DNA of 64,000 bases from contig NZ_BDQM01000013.1 in the NCBI RefSeq assembly GCF_002207865.1, forward strand, positions 52,247-116,246, in the 5' to 3' direction. Origin of the DNA: Colwellia marinimaniae. Lineage in GTDB: Bacteria; Pseudomonadota; Gammaproteobacteria; Enterobacterales; Alteromonadaceae. Each line of letters begins with the position of its first letter. The stretch's first letter is position 1. The notes below the pieces were generated by a model. It saw only the letters and a list, made by a program, of their open reading frames with translations. It did not search any database and was not told the DNA's origin. This document shows, piece after piece, positions 1 to 9,600 of the stretch. The translations under genes were made by a program, and so were the position numbers.

Positions 1-109
1 TGCTATTATTTTCAGCGCTAGATATTGTTGACCTAAGTTTAAGCCGGTATATACAAAGTTTTCACTTATTCACTTATACGTTTAAATTTATTTAAGGCAA
101 AAATCACCA

Positions 110-580
110 ATGTCATTGTTAGCGGTCCCGATAATTGCTGTGTTAGCGCTATTCCTTGTAGTGCTTTCTAGTACGGTGTTTTTTATCTATTTAACTAAGC
201 TTAAAGGTAAATTATCTATGCTGGAAATAAAAATGCAAAGCGCTGTTTTATTCGTTGACGAATTACAAAGCTTAAATAACAAGTTACAGCAAGAGTTTGA
301 GCTCATGGCGAGTAATAGTGAGCAGTTTTCTATCGAAAATAGTCAAGTCTCGAAACAATTAGAGCATAGTATTAAAAAACTACAGCAGCAAGCTATTGAG
401 CAACAGCAGCTATTAAGCCAATGGCAAGAGAGCCAAGGACAGAATAAATTTTATAATCGTGCTTTTAAATTAGCAGCAAAGGGTGCCAATATAGAGGAAA
501 TTATCAGTGAATGTGAATTACCTCGAGCAGAAGTTGAAATGTTGCTTTCAGTCTACCAACAACGTGCTCGCTCTCAGTAA
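110..580 (+). CDS. DUF2802 family membrane-anchored protein
   Basis: A 156-residue protein with one N-terminal membrane segment (about residues 5-28), a Gln/Glu-rich probable coiled coil (about 30-115), and a short C-terminal helix-turn-helix-like tail with 'AAKGANIEEIISEC'. This layout matches DUF2802 proteins, which in Shewanella, Pseudoalteromonas and Colwellia usually sit just downstream of cheW at the end of the flagellar/chemotaxis cluster. That neighbour would lie to the left of the window, so the link is inferred. The biochemical function is unknown. The ATG at 110 follows a purine-rich stretch but no strong ribosome binding site. Confidence 0.75.
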   Translation: MSLLAVPIIAVLALFLVVLSSTVFFIYLTKLKGKLSMLEIKMQSAVLFVDELQSLNNKLQQEFELMASNSEQFSIENSQVSKQLEHSIKKLQQQAIEQQQLLSQWQESQGQNKFYNRAFKLAAKGANIEEIISECELPRAEVEMLLSVYQQRARSQ

Positions 581-719
581 ATAATTGCCAGCAACGTTTA
601 CTAAATGAAAGTAAATATAGTAAAACTGCGCTGAAACGTTATTCACCCAACAATTGATTTCATGTTAAACTGCCGTCGTTTTCTCATACATATCATGTAA
701 CGGCAAGGAACTTAGCCCT

Positions 720-1520
720 GTGAGCTCAGCTATAACCCCATATTTTCGACTCTTGATACTTGTTATTATTATTACTCTTGCTGGTTGTACGTCGACACCA
801 AAACAGCAAGAGCAAGACAATTTTTATGATGACGCTAGCTTAAGTGACTCTAGAGATCCCTTTGAAGCGATTAACAGACCCTTTTGGACTTTTACTTGGG
901 ATTATGTCGATAAGTATATTGCAAAACCCTCATCAGAAGTTTACACAACGTACACACCGCCATTTTTACGGACTGGCTTATACAATATGGCGTTAAATTT
1001 AAACGAACCTTCAAGTATTATTAATAATGTCTTGCAGTTAAAGTTTACTGCTGCGGCTAAAAACACCGGTAGATTTGTTCTTAATTCAACGATTGGTTTA
1101 TTTGGCTTTTATGATCCTGCCAGTGATTATGACTGGTCTGGAGAGCAAGAAGAGTTTGGTGAAGTATTAGGTATTTACGGAATTGGCGATGGACCCTATA
1201 TTGTTATCCCAGGTTTGGGGCCTAGTTCTGTTCGTGAAGAAGTGGGGGATTACGTCGATGGTCTTTATTGGCCCCTGGTTGTTATTAATTTTTGGCCTAA
1301 TATTGCCCGCTTAGGCATATTAGGTTTAGAAAAGAGAGCAGCCGTCCGAGATCAAGAGCAGTTAGTTACCGAGTCCGAAGATCCCTATGAATTTATTAAA
1401 AATGCATATTTCCAAAATATGAATTATAAACTTTACGACGGTAATCCTCCTATCATCATTAATGAAGCAGAAGAAGACGAAATAGATGCCTTACTTGATG
1501 ATTTTTATGAGAGCTACTAG
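720..1520 (+). CDS. mlaA: MlaA/VacJ family outer-membrane lipoprotein
   Basis: A 266-residue lipoprotein. The signal peptide ends in the lipobox LAGC with the lipidated Cys at residue 23. The mature part carries the MlaA hallmarks 'DPFEAINRPFW' near its start and 'GPSSVREEVGDYVD' in the middle. In the Mla pathway MlaA works with outer-membrane porins to remove misplaced phospholipids from the outer leaflet. The acidic C-terminal tail (about residues 245-266) is typical of Alteromonadales versions. Translation probably starts at GTG 720. The gene is transcribed alone, between the DUF2802 gene and ribH; no other mla gene is in the window. Confidence 0.9.
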   Translation: MSSAITPYFRLLILVIIITLAGCTSTPKQQEQDNFYDDASLSDSRDPFEAINRPFWTFTWDYVDKYIAKPSSEVYTTYTPPFLRTGLYNMALNLNEPSSIINNVLQLKFTAAAKNTGRFVLNSTIGLFGFYDPASDYDWSGEQEEFGEVLGIYGIGDGPYIVIPGLGPSSVREEVGDYVDGLYWPLVVINFWPNIARLGILGLEKRAAVRDQEQLVTESEDPYEFIKNAYFQNMNYKLYDGNPPIIINEAEEDEIDALLDDFYESY

Positions 1521-1624
1521 CTCATAGTCTTTTATTAATAAATAGAATAAACGAGTACCTATGCCGATAACAATTTGTTAGAATTGCGGCAATTTTTTTA
1601 GATACACTATATTGGAATAATTAA

Positions 1625-2089
1625 ATGAATATCATTGAAGGTTCGTTTGAAGCAAAAGGCAAAAAATTTGCTATTGTAGTATCACGTTTTAATCACTTTA
1701 TTGTTGATAGTTTGTTAGACGGCGCAATTGACGCGCTAAAACGCCATGGTAATGTTAATGATAACGATATCACCGTAGTTCGTGTACCGGGGGCATATGA
1801 GTTACCGCTAGCGGCTAAAAAATTGGCAGCAAAAGATACGTTTGATGCCATTATTGCTATTGGCGCAGTTATCCGTGGTGGTACCCCTCACTTTGAATTT
1901 GTTGCTGGTGAGTGTAATAAAGGTTTAGCACAAGTTTGTTTAGACGCTGAAATTCCCGTTGCCTTTGGTGTGATTACCACCGACTCTATTGAACAAGCAA
2001 TTGAACGAGCTGGTACTAAGGCCGGTAATAAAGGCGCTGAAGCAGCTCTTAGCGCATTAGAAATGGTAAATGTTTTAGCTAAAATTTAA
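1625..2089 (+). CDS. ribH: 6,7-dimethyl-8-ribityllumazine synthase
   Basis: A 154-residue lumazine synthase, the usual length. It condenses 5-amino-6-ribitylaminouracil with 3,4-dihydroxy-2-butanone 4-phosphate in the penultimate step of riboflavin synthesis. Visible family motifs are '[15 protein letters not shown]' at the N-terminus, '[12 protein letters not shown]' and the active-site segment '[16 protein letters not shown]' with the catalytic His. It heads the conserved cluster ribH-nusB-thiL-pgpA, with gaps of about 50 bases between genes. Upstream I see an A/T-rich region with a short AATTG-CGG-CAATT hairpin followed by seven T at about 1582-1602, but no recognisable FMN riboswitch. Confidence 0.97.
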   Translation: MNIIEGSFEAKGKKFAIVVSRFNHFIVDSLLDGAIDALKRHGNVNDNDITVVRVPGAYELPLAAKKLAAKDTFDAIIAIGAVIRGGTPHFEFVAGECNKGLAQVCLDAEIPVAFGVITTDSIEQAIERAGTKAGNKGAEAALSALEMVNVLAKI

Positions 2090-2145
2090 TGTTCTAACTT
2101 TACCCCTAACATTATTCCTAAACTTAACAAAAGTGGCAACCTATT

Positions 2146-2562
2146 GTGAAACCGTCTCCTAGAAGAAAAGCCCGTGAGTTAGCCGTACAAGCTATCTATT
2201 CATGGCAAGTTAGTAAAAACCCAGTAAATGATATTGAAGCTAATTTTATTGTAGATAACAGCAAACGCCGTTTTGATACTGAATACTTTCAATTATTATT
2301 ACGCGGTGTAACCGCCAATATTAGTGATATAGATGCGGCTATTTCCCCTCATGTTGATCGTCCGCTTAAGGATATTGATCAAGTGGAGAAGGCGATACTA
2401 CGTGTGGCAGTGTTTGAGCTGAAAGATTGTACTGATGTACCTTATCGTGTGGTGATAAATGAAGCTATAGAGTTAGCTAAGTCATTTGCTGCTGATGATA
2501 GCCATAAGTTTGTTAACGGTGTTTTAGATAAAACCGTCAAGTTAATTCGTCCTCAAGATTAA
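2146..2562 (+). CDS. nusB: Transcription antitermination factor NusB
   Basis: A 138-residue all-helical protein matching NusB in length and sequence ('SPRRKARELAVQAIYSWQ' at the N-terminus and 'YRVVINEAIELAKSFA' near the C-terminus). NusB pairs with NusE (ribosomal protein S10) on boxA RNA to promote processive transcription of rRNA operons. GTG at 2146 is the likely start. It lies 56 bases after ribH, in the order found across gammaproteobacteria, where ribH and nusB are commonly cotranscribed. Confidence 0.97.
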   Translation: MKPSPRRKARELAVQAIYSWQVSKNPVNDIEANFIVDNSKRRFDTEYFQLLLRGVTANISDIDAAISPHVDRPLKDIDQVEKAILRVAVFELKDCTDVPYRVVINEAIELAKSFAADDSHKFVNGVLDKTVKLIRPQD

Positions 2563-2614
2563 TCTATTCGTAGCAATTTATTAGTATCAATCTATTAGTA
2601 ACTAAAGGCTTAGC

Positions 2615-3577
2615 ATGAAAGAGTTCGAGTTAATTAAACATTTCTTCACCAAACAAAAAGTTAAGCGTAAAGATGTTGAGCTTGGTATAGGAGATGATTG
2701 CGCTGTTTTAGCACCTATTGAAAATCAAAATATAGTGGTAACGACAGATACATTAGTAGCTGGCGTACATTTTCCCTTTGATACTAGCCCTAGAGCCATT
2801 GGCCATAAGTCGGTAGCGGTAAATTTATCTGATATTGCCGCAATGGGGGCTAAGCCAAGTTGGTTGTCTTTAGCGTTAACGATACCGGAGGTGGATGAAA
2901 ATTGGCTAAAAGAGTTTTGTGAAGGTGTCTTTGAATTATGTGAGTTTTACAATGTAGAGCTCATTGGCGGAGATACTACTCAAGGACCATTAAGTATTAC
3001 TATTACCGCGCAGGGATTGACGCCTAAAGGCAGTTATTTATCACGATCTGGTGCTAAAGCGGGGGACTGGCTTTATGTTACCGGTGAACTCGGTGATGCA
3101 GCATTAGCTTTACAGCAAATTACCGGTAAAGTCGATATTGAGCCACAGTTTACTAGCATTTTAAGAAAAAAACTTGATTATCCAAAGCCAAGGATTTTGG
3201 CCGGACAAACGCTGCGTGAATATGCTTCGGCAGCGATAGATCTTTCCGATGGATTAATGGCTGATTTGGGACATATATGTCAAGCATCCAATGTCGGCGC
3301 TAATGTCGTGCTCGATGCCTTACCTATTTCGACTATCATGCGAGATAGTCTTCTCAGTGATGATGCCATCGCCTTGGCATTATCGGGAGGCGATGATTAT
3401 GAACTCTTATTTACCGTATCTGAAGATAACAAGGTGGGGATGGAAACTGCAATGTCTCATGCAGGGACACCGATTACGTGTATAGGACAAATGAATGCCT
3501 CCCAAACTATTTCAACCACATTAAATAATAAAGCTATACCTATCAATACTGCTGGTTTTGAGCATTTCACCGAATAG
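2615..3577 (+). CDS. thiL: Thiamine-monophosphate kinase
   Basis: A 320-residue ThiL of the PurM-like ATP-binding superfamily. It phosphorylates thiamine monophosphate to the active cofactor thiamine diphosphate. Characteristic segments are 'GIGDDCAVLAP', 'TTDTLVAGVHFPFD', 'VNLSDIAAMGAKP' and 'IGGDTTQGPL', which carry the Asp residues binding Mg-ATP and substrate. The start at ATG 2615 gives the usual N-terminus 'MKEFELIKHFF'. It lies 52 bases after nusB and 52 before pgpA, probably in one transcript. Confidence 0.96.
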   Translation: MKEFELIKHFFTKQKVKRKDVELGIGDDCAVLAPIENQNIVVTTDTLVAGVHFPFDTSPRAIGHKSVAVNLSDIAAMGAKPSWLSLALTIPEVDENWLKEFCEGVFELCEFYNVELIGGDTTQGPLSITITAQGLTPKGSYLSRSGAKAGDWLYVTGELGDAALALQQITGKVDIEPQFTSILRKKLDYPKPRILAGQTLREYASAAIDLSDGLMADLGHICQASNVGANVVLDALPISTIMRDSLLSDDAIALALSGGDDYELLFTVSEDNKVGMETAMSHAGTPITCIGQMNASQTISTTLNNKAIPINTAGFEHFTE

Positions 3578-3629
3578 CTTCTTTTAGCAATTTACTAATC
3601 AATCACTAATAAATTAAGCAGTTAATTAT

Positions 3630-4103
3630 ATGTCGGCTAAAAATAAACCGGTTAAGTTTAATCTTGCCAATCCAATTCAGTTTTTAGCGTTAGGTTTTGG
3701 TAGCGGTTTAGCCCCTAAAGCACCTGGAACCTTTGGTACGCTGGCCGCGGTGCCTATATTCCTACTTATGAGTGGCTTGACGCCATTAATATATGCCTTA
3801 CTGGTCTTAGTTGTTTGCATCTCGGGTATTTATATCTGTGGCAAAGCGGCTAGTGATGTTGGTGTACATGATCATGGCGCAATTGTTTGGGATGAGTTCG
3901 CTGGATTTTTTATAACTATGTTCATGGTACCTGTGAGTTGGCAGAGTGTCTTGGTCGGTTTTGTTTTATTTAGAATATTTGATATTGCTAAGCCTTGGCC
4001 AATATCCATAGCAGATAAAAAGCTAACGGGTGGCTTTGGTATCATGTTTGATGATGTACTCGCAGGTTTATTTGCCCTAGTAATCATGCACCTTATTTTC
4101 TAA
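3630..4103 (+). CDS. pgpA: Phosphatidylglycerophosphatase A
   Basis: A 157-residue integral membrane phosphatase that converts phosphatidylglycerophosphate to phosphatidylglycerol. The PgpA signatures are clear: 'GSGLAPKAPGTFGTL' at the N-terminus, the acidic 'VWDEFAGFF' and 'FRIFDIAKPWPI'. Three to four hydrophobic segments are visible (about residues 45-65, 83-102, 105-125 and 140-157). It ends the ribH-nusB-thiL-pgpA cluster and is followed by a long non-coding stretch without an obvious strong terminator. Confidence 0.95.
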   Translation: MSAKNKPVKFNLANPIQFLALGFGSGLAPKAPGTFGTLAAVPIFLLMSGLTPLIYALLVLVVCISGIYICGKAASDVGVHDHGAIVWDEFAGFFITMFMVPVSWQSVLVGFVLFRIFDIAKPWPISIADKKLTGGFGIMFDDVLAGLFALVIMHLIF

Positions 4104-4667
4104 TCATTTAAGACACTTTTAATTATCATGCTTTATCACACGCTAACGGCTAAGACTTTAGTTAGCCAGCAAGGGCTTATTTGACTATCATTACTTTAGA
4201 ACAATAGTATTTTCACCACTTTTACGCTAAGTTTAAAGCAGGTAATAAGTGCAGTTGATGATAAGTAATGGCTTTTATAGCAATTCTATCAAATCTATTC
4301 CCAGTTAATAGCTATGTCAGAGCTTCACAATAGTGCTGAAATTGGTTAGAACCAGTCATCTATAATGAATTTAACGCTGTTAGTAGTGCGCTGACAACTT
4401 GAAAAAGAGCGGGTTGTTAAAGACCTAAAGGCGGCTTACTGATTGATAACAGCGGTTTATTAGTAAACAGTAACTTACCGGTAAGGCTTTAAATCCTCTT
4501 TGAGCAGGGAATAATTAAATAAACCTGCTATTACCGCAAAATATTTAGCCCAATTACTTGTTTTTTTCAGCACTGCCCTCAGGTCTATTATTAAGTAGCA
4601 CATTATTTTTAAGTAAAGTGTCATTTAGGTAAAATAGTCATTAAGTAACAGTAAAAAAGGAATACCT
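4104..4667 (+). other. 564-base intergenic region with no recognised gene
   Basis: No reading frame of convincing length or composition is present on either strand, and no tRNA, riboswitch or transposon end was recognised. The segment is uniformly AT-rich. A short palindrome (CTTACCGGTAAG, near 4475) and A/T-rich promoter-like sequence just before hpf are the only structures I noted. It should hold the hpf promoter and the 3' end of the pgpA transcript; a small RNA is possible but not supported. Confidence 0.6.
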
Positions 4668-5024
4668 ATGAAAATAAATCTTTCTGGTCATCACGTAGAA
4701 GTTACTGATTCAATCAAAGAATATATCGAAGAAAAATTCTCAAAAATAGCCAACCATTTTCCAACATTAATAGCCTTAGACGTCATTCTTTCTAAAGAGC
4801 ACCATAAACATCAAGTTGAGCTATCAACAAGTTATGAAGGCGGACGAATTTCTGCAACGGGTTTAGACGCGGTTATGTTTCCGGCTATTGCGGCTGCAGC
4901 AAAAAAATTAGACGCGGCACTAAAACACAGAAAAGGGCAACTAAAAGCCAATTTACATGAAAAACCAGGTGCGACAACCCCTGAAATAGCCCATGAAAAA
5001 ATACAAGAAATGAACTTGTCATAA
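4668..5024 (+). CDS. hpf: Ribosome hibernation-promoting factor (HPF/RaiA family)
   Basis: A 118-residue protein of the short HPF/YfiA family. Its N-terminus 'MKINLSGHHVEVTDSIKEY' resembles Escherichia coli HPF more than RaiA, but a C-terminal extension of about 20 residues past the 95-residue HPF core makes the length closer to RaiA. Members bind the 30S subunit in the tRNA and mRNA channel and inactivate ribosomes in stationary phase or cold stress. The start is well supported by AAAAAAGGA six to seven bases before ATG 4668. It is monocistronic, with a terminator directly downstream. Whether it dimerises or only inactivates ribosomes cannot be told from sequence. Confidence 0.9.
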   Translation: MKINLSGHHVEVTDSIKEYIEEKFSKIANHFPTLIALDVILSKEHHKHQVELSTSYEGGRISATGLDAVMFPAIAAAAKKLDAALKHRKGQLKANLHEKPGATTPEIAHEKIQEMNLS

Positions 5025-5047
5025 CATTGATATCATTTAGACACCAG

Positions 5048-5082
5048 AAAAGCTGCTGAACCTTGTTCGCAGCTTTTTTTTT
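5048..5082 (+). terminator. Intrinsic terminator of hpf
   Basis: The stem AAAGCTGC / GCAGCTTT encloses a 12-base loop and is followed directly by a run of T, 24 bases after the hpf stop codon. Confidence 0.85.
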
Positions 5083-5108
5083 AGCATATTTCTGACTTTT
5101 TGCTAAGT

Positions 5109-5338
5109 AACCTGAACTCTGCATAAGCAGCACTTGCTCAATATTCCCCTTTATCCGATGCTCAGCGTTAACACGTCGATAAATAACCCGTTATTCATAA
5201 ATGTTTTACCTTGATAATCGAATAAATTGAAACATTGATAGTGTATATTGCTACTTAATCTTGTATATTTTGTTCTTAACAACCGTAAGTCGTTGTTTTT
5301 ACTTAACCATCAAGCACTCATTATCCAGAGTTCAGGTT
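5109..5338 (+). repeat. 230-base MITE-like element, copy 1
   Basis: A non-coding element bounded by imperfect terminal inverted repeats of about 28 bases (outer sequence AACCTGAACTCTG) and flanked on both sides by AAGT (5105-5108 and 5339-5342), consistent with a 4-base target duplication. A second copy of exactly 230 bases lies inverted at 57179-57408 and differs at only about seven positions by eye. The interior contains a small hairpin AATAAC-CC-GTTATT and no open frame. It sits between the hpf terminator and the efflux operon. The mobilising transposase is not in the window. Confidence 0.85.
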
Positions 5339-5428
5339 AAGTAGTACAAATAATTACTGTTATGACGACTCGCTGTGTAATAATCAAAGCCATTAATATT
5401 AAAAGCATTAACCCACAAGGAATTTTTG

Positions 5429-6679
5429 ATGCTAAAACGCTTTTTAAGACAACCCCATAGCTCTTTATTTACAACCAGTAAACTTGCATTGGTGGTATTG
5501 TTTTCCCTGACACTAAGTGCTTGTGGTAAAACAGAAGTTAAGGTAAAACCACCAGCGCCAGCTGTTTCTGTCTACTCAGTTAAAGCACAAGCCATTGGTG
5601 GATATCGTGAGTTTGTCGCACGAACAGAAGCTTTCAAAGAGGCTGACTTACGCGCCCGTGTTGAAGGGGAGTTAATTGCCCGTCATTTTAGAGAAGGCAC
5701 TAATGTTGAAAAGGGTCAAGTATTATTAGAAATCGACCCCGCAGCATACAAGGCAGCATTATCAGCAGCAAAGGCAGATTTAAGCGCTAGAATATCAGGA
5801 GAAGAAAATGCCAAGCGTAACTTAAAGCGAGCCAATAAACTTATTAATGATGGTTATATTTCTCAATCTGACTATGACAGGTTAACCACAGAAGAGTCAC
5901 AAGCTAAATCAGCGGTTAAAGCTGCAGCAGCGTCACTTGAAAAAGCTGAACTTGATTTGAGCTATACCACAATCAAAGCACCTTTTACTGGCCGTATCGG
6001 TAAAGTAAATTACAATATCGGCAATATTGTTGGCCCAACAAGTAGCCCTTTAGCAACCTTGATTATAAGTGACCCTATTTATGTAAGCTTCCAAGTTGAA
6101 GAAAGCTTTTACATTTCTTATTTGCAAGAAAATCAGGGCGCAAGAACTGGCAACAAAGGTGAATTTGAGCTATCGCTACGTCTGCCAAATAATTCTACCT
6201 ATCAAGAAAAAGGCAAGTTCGATTTTGCCGATACTAAAATTTCCCAAGGTATGGGTACCGTTGAACTGCGAACTATTTTTCCTAATCCTAGAGATATCAT
6301 ATTACCAGGACTATTTGTCACCTTGATTGTTGAAACACGAGATAAAGAGCAAATGGCACTAATTCCACAAGCGGCAGTACAACAAAATCAACAAGGTAAA
6401 TTTGTCTTAATTGTCGGCAAAGATAATAAGGTCAAATTACGTCACGTGGTCTTAGGGCGCCGAATTAATGCCATGTGGGTTGTTGAAAAAGGTGTTGCTA
6501 TTGGTGAGCAAGTGATAGTTGAAGGCTTACAAAAAGTTCGCCCTGGTGTTGAAGTTAATGGCGTTAAAAAACAGGTTAATCCACTAACGGGCACAATCAC
6601 AGATTTTAATGATAAAGCAACAAATCCTGATAAAGCCAATGATGTAAATATTAGCTCAAACGCTGCAGTCAATAAGTAA
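5429..6679 (+). CDS. RND efflux periplasmic adaptor (membrane fusion) lipoprotein
   Basis: A 416-residue AcrA/MexA/MexE-type adaptor. The signal peptide ends in the lipobox LSAC with Cys32, so it is probably anchored by lipid to the inner membrane. The order follows the family: a biotinyl-lipoyl-like half ('ARVEGELIARHFREG', 'VLLEIDPAAYKAAL'), an alpha-hairpin of about residues 110-175, the second lipoyl half ('TIKAPFTGRIGKVNYNIGN'), then beta-barrel and membrane-proximal domains. It links the pump at 6694 to an outer-membrane channel. ATG 5429 is preferred because AAGGA lies seven bases before it; a TTG three bases earlier is possible. It is 14 bases from the pump gene, so one operon. Confidence 0.94.
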   Translation: MLKRFLRQPHSSLFTTSKLALVVLFSLTLSACGKTEVKVKPPAPAVSVYSVKAQAIGGYREFVARTEAFKEADLRARVEGELIARHFREGTNVEKGQVLLEIDPAAYKAALSAAKADLSARISGEENAKRNLKRANKLINDGYISQSDYDRLTTEESQAKSAVKAAAASLEKAELDLSYTTIKAPFTGRIGKVNYNIGNIVGPTSSPLATLIISDPIYVSFQVEESFYISYLQENQGARTGNKGEFELSLRLPNNSTYQEKGKFDFADTKISQGMGTVELRTIFPNPRDIILPGLFVTLIVETRDKEQMALIPQAAVQQNQQGKFVLIVGKDNKVKLRHVVLGRRINAMWVVEKGVAIGEQVIVEGLQKVRPGVEVNGVKKQVNPLTGTITDFNDKATNPDKANDVNISSNAAVNK

Positions 6680-6693
6680 ACAAGGACGATTTT

Positions 6694-9600
6694 ATGATCA
6701 GTAAAGTTTTTATCAACCGCCCTAAATTTGCGTTTGTTATCTCTATTGTTATCACGCTTGCCGGCTTAATTGCCATGAGTGTGTTACCAGTAAATATGTA
6801 TCCAGAAATAACACCAACTCAAGTTCAAATCTCTGCCATCTATCCAGGAGCCAGTGCGCAAGTGGTGGAAGAGTCAGTTATTAGGCCGATTGAAGAACAA
6901 ATTAATGGTGTAGAAGATATGATGTATATCGAATCTTCTGCTTCCAATAATGGCAGTGCTATTATTACGGTATTTTTCAAAGTCGGTACCGATGGCGATA
7001 TTGCCCAAGTTAACGTGCAAAATAGAGTCGCCTTAGCGAGCAGCTCTTTACCTGCCGAGGTCATTCGTCAAGGGGTTGATGTTAAGAAAAAATCTAGTTC
7101 AATGTTGTTAGGTATTAACTTGTTTTCAGAACAAGAAGGTATTGACCAACTCTTTTTAAGTAATTATGCCACTAACTATTTAACTGAGCCTTTAGGCCGT
7201 ATTCCTGGTGTTGCCTCAGCAGAAATTATGGGTGAAATGACCTATAGCATGCGTGTCTGGCTAAACCCAGAACGCATGGCATCGTTAAGTATTACCGTCA
7301 CTGAAGTACGGCAGGCATTAGAAGAGCAAAATATGATTGTGGCTGCCGGTAAATTTGGGGCTAGCCCATCGTTACCGAACCAACAGTTCGAGTACTCTAT
7401 TCAAGCCACAGGGCGTTTACAAACGCCAGAGGAGTTTGGCCAAATCATAATCCGTGCTCAGCTTAATGGTAACTTTATTCGTTTAAGTGATATTGCTCGT
7501 TTGGAATTAGGTGCCGAAGATTACTCAACACAAGCAAGGTTAAATGGTAAAGAAACCGCCTTTCTTGTTATCTACCAACTACCTGATTCTAATGCTACTG
7601 AAGTCGCTTCGTTAGTTAAGGCAGAAATGGAGAATCTAGCGCAGCGATTCCCTGATGGCCTACAGTATATTATCCCATTCGATACCACTAAGTTTATCGA
7701 TCGCTCCATGGAAGAAGTGATGGTGACGCTATTTCAAGCGATAGCCTTAGTGGTCTTAGTAGTGTTTTTATTCCTGCAAAATTGGCGTGCCGCCATCATT
7801 CCAACCTTAGCAATCCCTGTTTCACTAATAGGTACTTTTGCTTTTATGCTGCTGATGGGTTATTCAATTAACACCATTACCTTATTTGGTTTAGTCCTTG
7901 CCATCGGTATTGTGGTAGATGATGCTATTATCGTCATCGAAAATGTTGAGCGAATCTTAAAAGAAGAGCAGTTGCCCATTAAAGAAGCGGTAACCAAAGC
8001 GATGGAGCAAGTCTCAGGACCTATTATAGCGACAACCTTAGTACTGCTTGCGGTTTTTGTGCCCGTGGGTTTTATGCCAGGTATTACCGGGGAATTATAT
8101 AAACAATTCTCAGTGACTATTTCATTTGCGGTAATCATTTCTTCAATTAATGCCTTAACTTTAAGCCCGGCACTTTGTATTGTCTTATTAAGCGCTGAAA
8201 AAATGAAACCCATTCGTTGGTTAATACCCTTTGAACGTCTTATTACTAAGGTCACTGGCAGCTATACCAAAGCCGTTGCTTTTATGCTTAAACGACTTAC
8301 CCGAGTAGGTCTGTTTGTCGGTTTGATTTTTATTGGCGCAGGTTGGTTAACAACTTCTGTACCAACAGCATTTTTGCCTGCTGAAGATCAAGGCTACCTT
8401 TTTGTCAATGTACAGCTACCTGATGCTGCATCAAGTAATCGTACTCAGGCGGTATTGGATAAGATCACCCCCATCATTTTAAACGATGCAGCCGTTGATG
8501 ATATTATTACCGTGTCAGGATTTTCACTGCTTGGTGGCGCCGGCTCAAATAATGGTCTGGCAATTATTATCCTGAAAGACTGGGACGAGCGTACCGCGCC
8601 TGAATTAGGACTAAAGCAGTTGATTCCACGGTTAATGGGGCAATTATGGTCTATGCCTGAAGCGCAAATTATGGTGTTTAATCCGCCGCCTATACCGGGT
8701 CTTGGTAATAGTTCAGGTTTTGAATTTAAATTACAAGACAGTGAAGGCCGAGATCCAGCCGAGTTAGCGCAAGTGATGAATGGTCTTATATATGAGGCGA
8801 ATCAAAGGCCTGAATTAACACGGGTATTTAGTACCTTTAGAGCTAATGTGCCGCAGTACTTTTTAGAAGTAGACCGTAATAAAGCCAAAGCACAAGGTGT
8901 CGCTTTGTCTGATATATTCTCTACTTTACAAGCGCAATTAGGCTCTTTATATATTAATGACTTTAGTCAATTTGGCCGAACCTATCGTGTCACTATCCAA
9001 GCGGAAAGTAAGTTTCGAAAAGACCCCTCAGACTTGCGTTATTACTATGTCCGCAATAAAGATAATGAAATGGTACCATTAACAACCTTGGCAACCATTA
9101 AACCTATTTTAGGGCCAACAACTATTAGTCACTTTAACTTGTATCGTAGTGCTAGTATCACAGGTAATGCCGCTCCTGGCTTTTCATCCGGACAGGCTAT
9201 TGATGTTATGGAAGAGCTAGCGAGTAAATTGCCGCAAGGTTATATTTACGAATGGGCGGGACAGTCTAAACAAGAATTAGAAGCAGGCAACTTAGCGATT
9301 ATCTTATTTAGTTTAGCTATCCTCTTTGTTTACCTATTTTTAGTGGCCCAGTATGAAAGTTGGACTATTCCCTTTTCGGTCTTAGCGGCAGTACCGTTAG
9401 CGTTATTTGGCTCGATGTTGGCACTTTATACCGTGGGTATGGCAAATAACATCTATGCGCAAGTGGGTTTGGTATTATTGATCGGACTGTCGACTAAAAC
9501 CGCCATTTTGATTGTTGAGTTTGCCATGGAACAAAGAGCGGCAGGTGAGACCATCATGAATTCAGCGCTTAATGCCGCAAGAATGCGTTTTCGTGCGGTA

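Noticed and set aside
1521..1624. Possible FMN riboswitch before ribH
   Set aside because: The gap is only about 100 bases and lacks the conserved FMN aptamer segments; only a small hairpin with a T run is present.
7860..8255. 131-codon open frame antisense to the RND pump
   Set aside because: A shadow of the pump coding sequence; no recognisable protein features.
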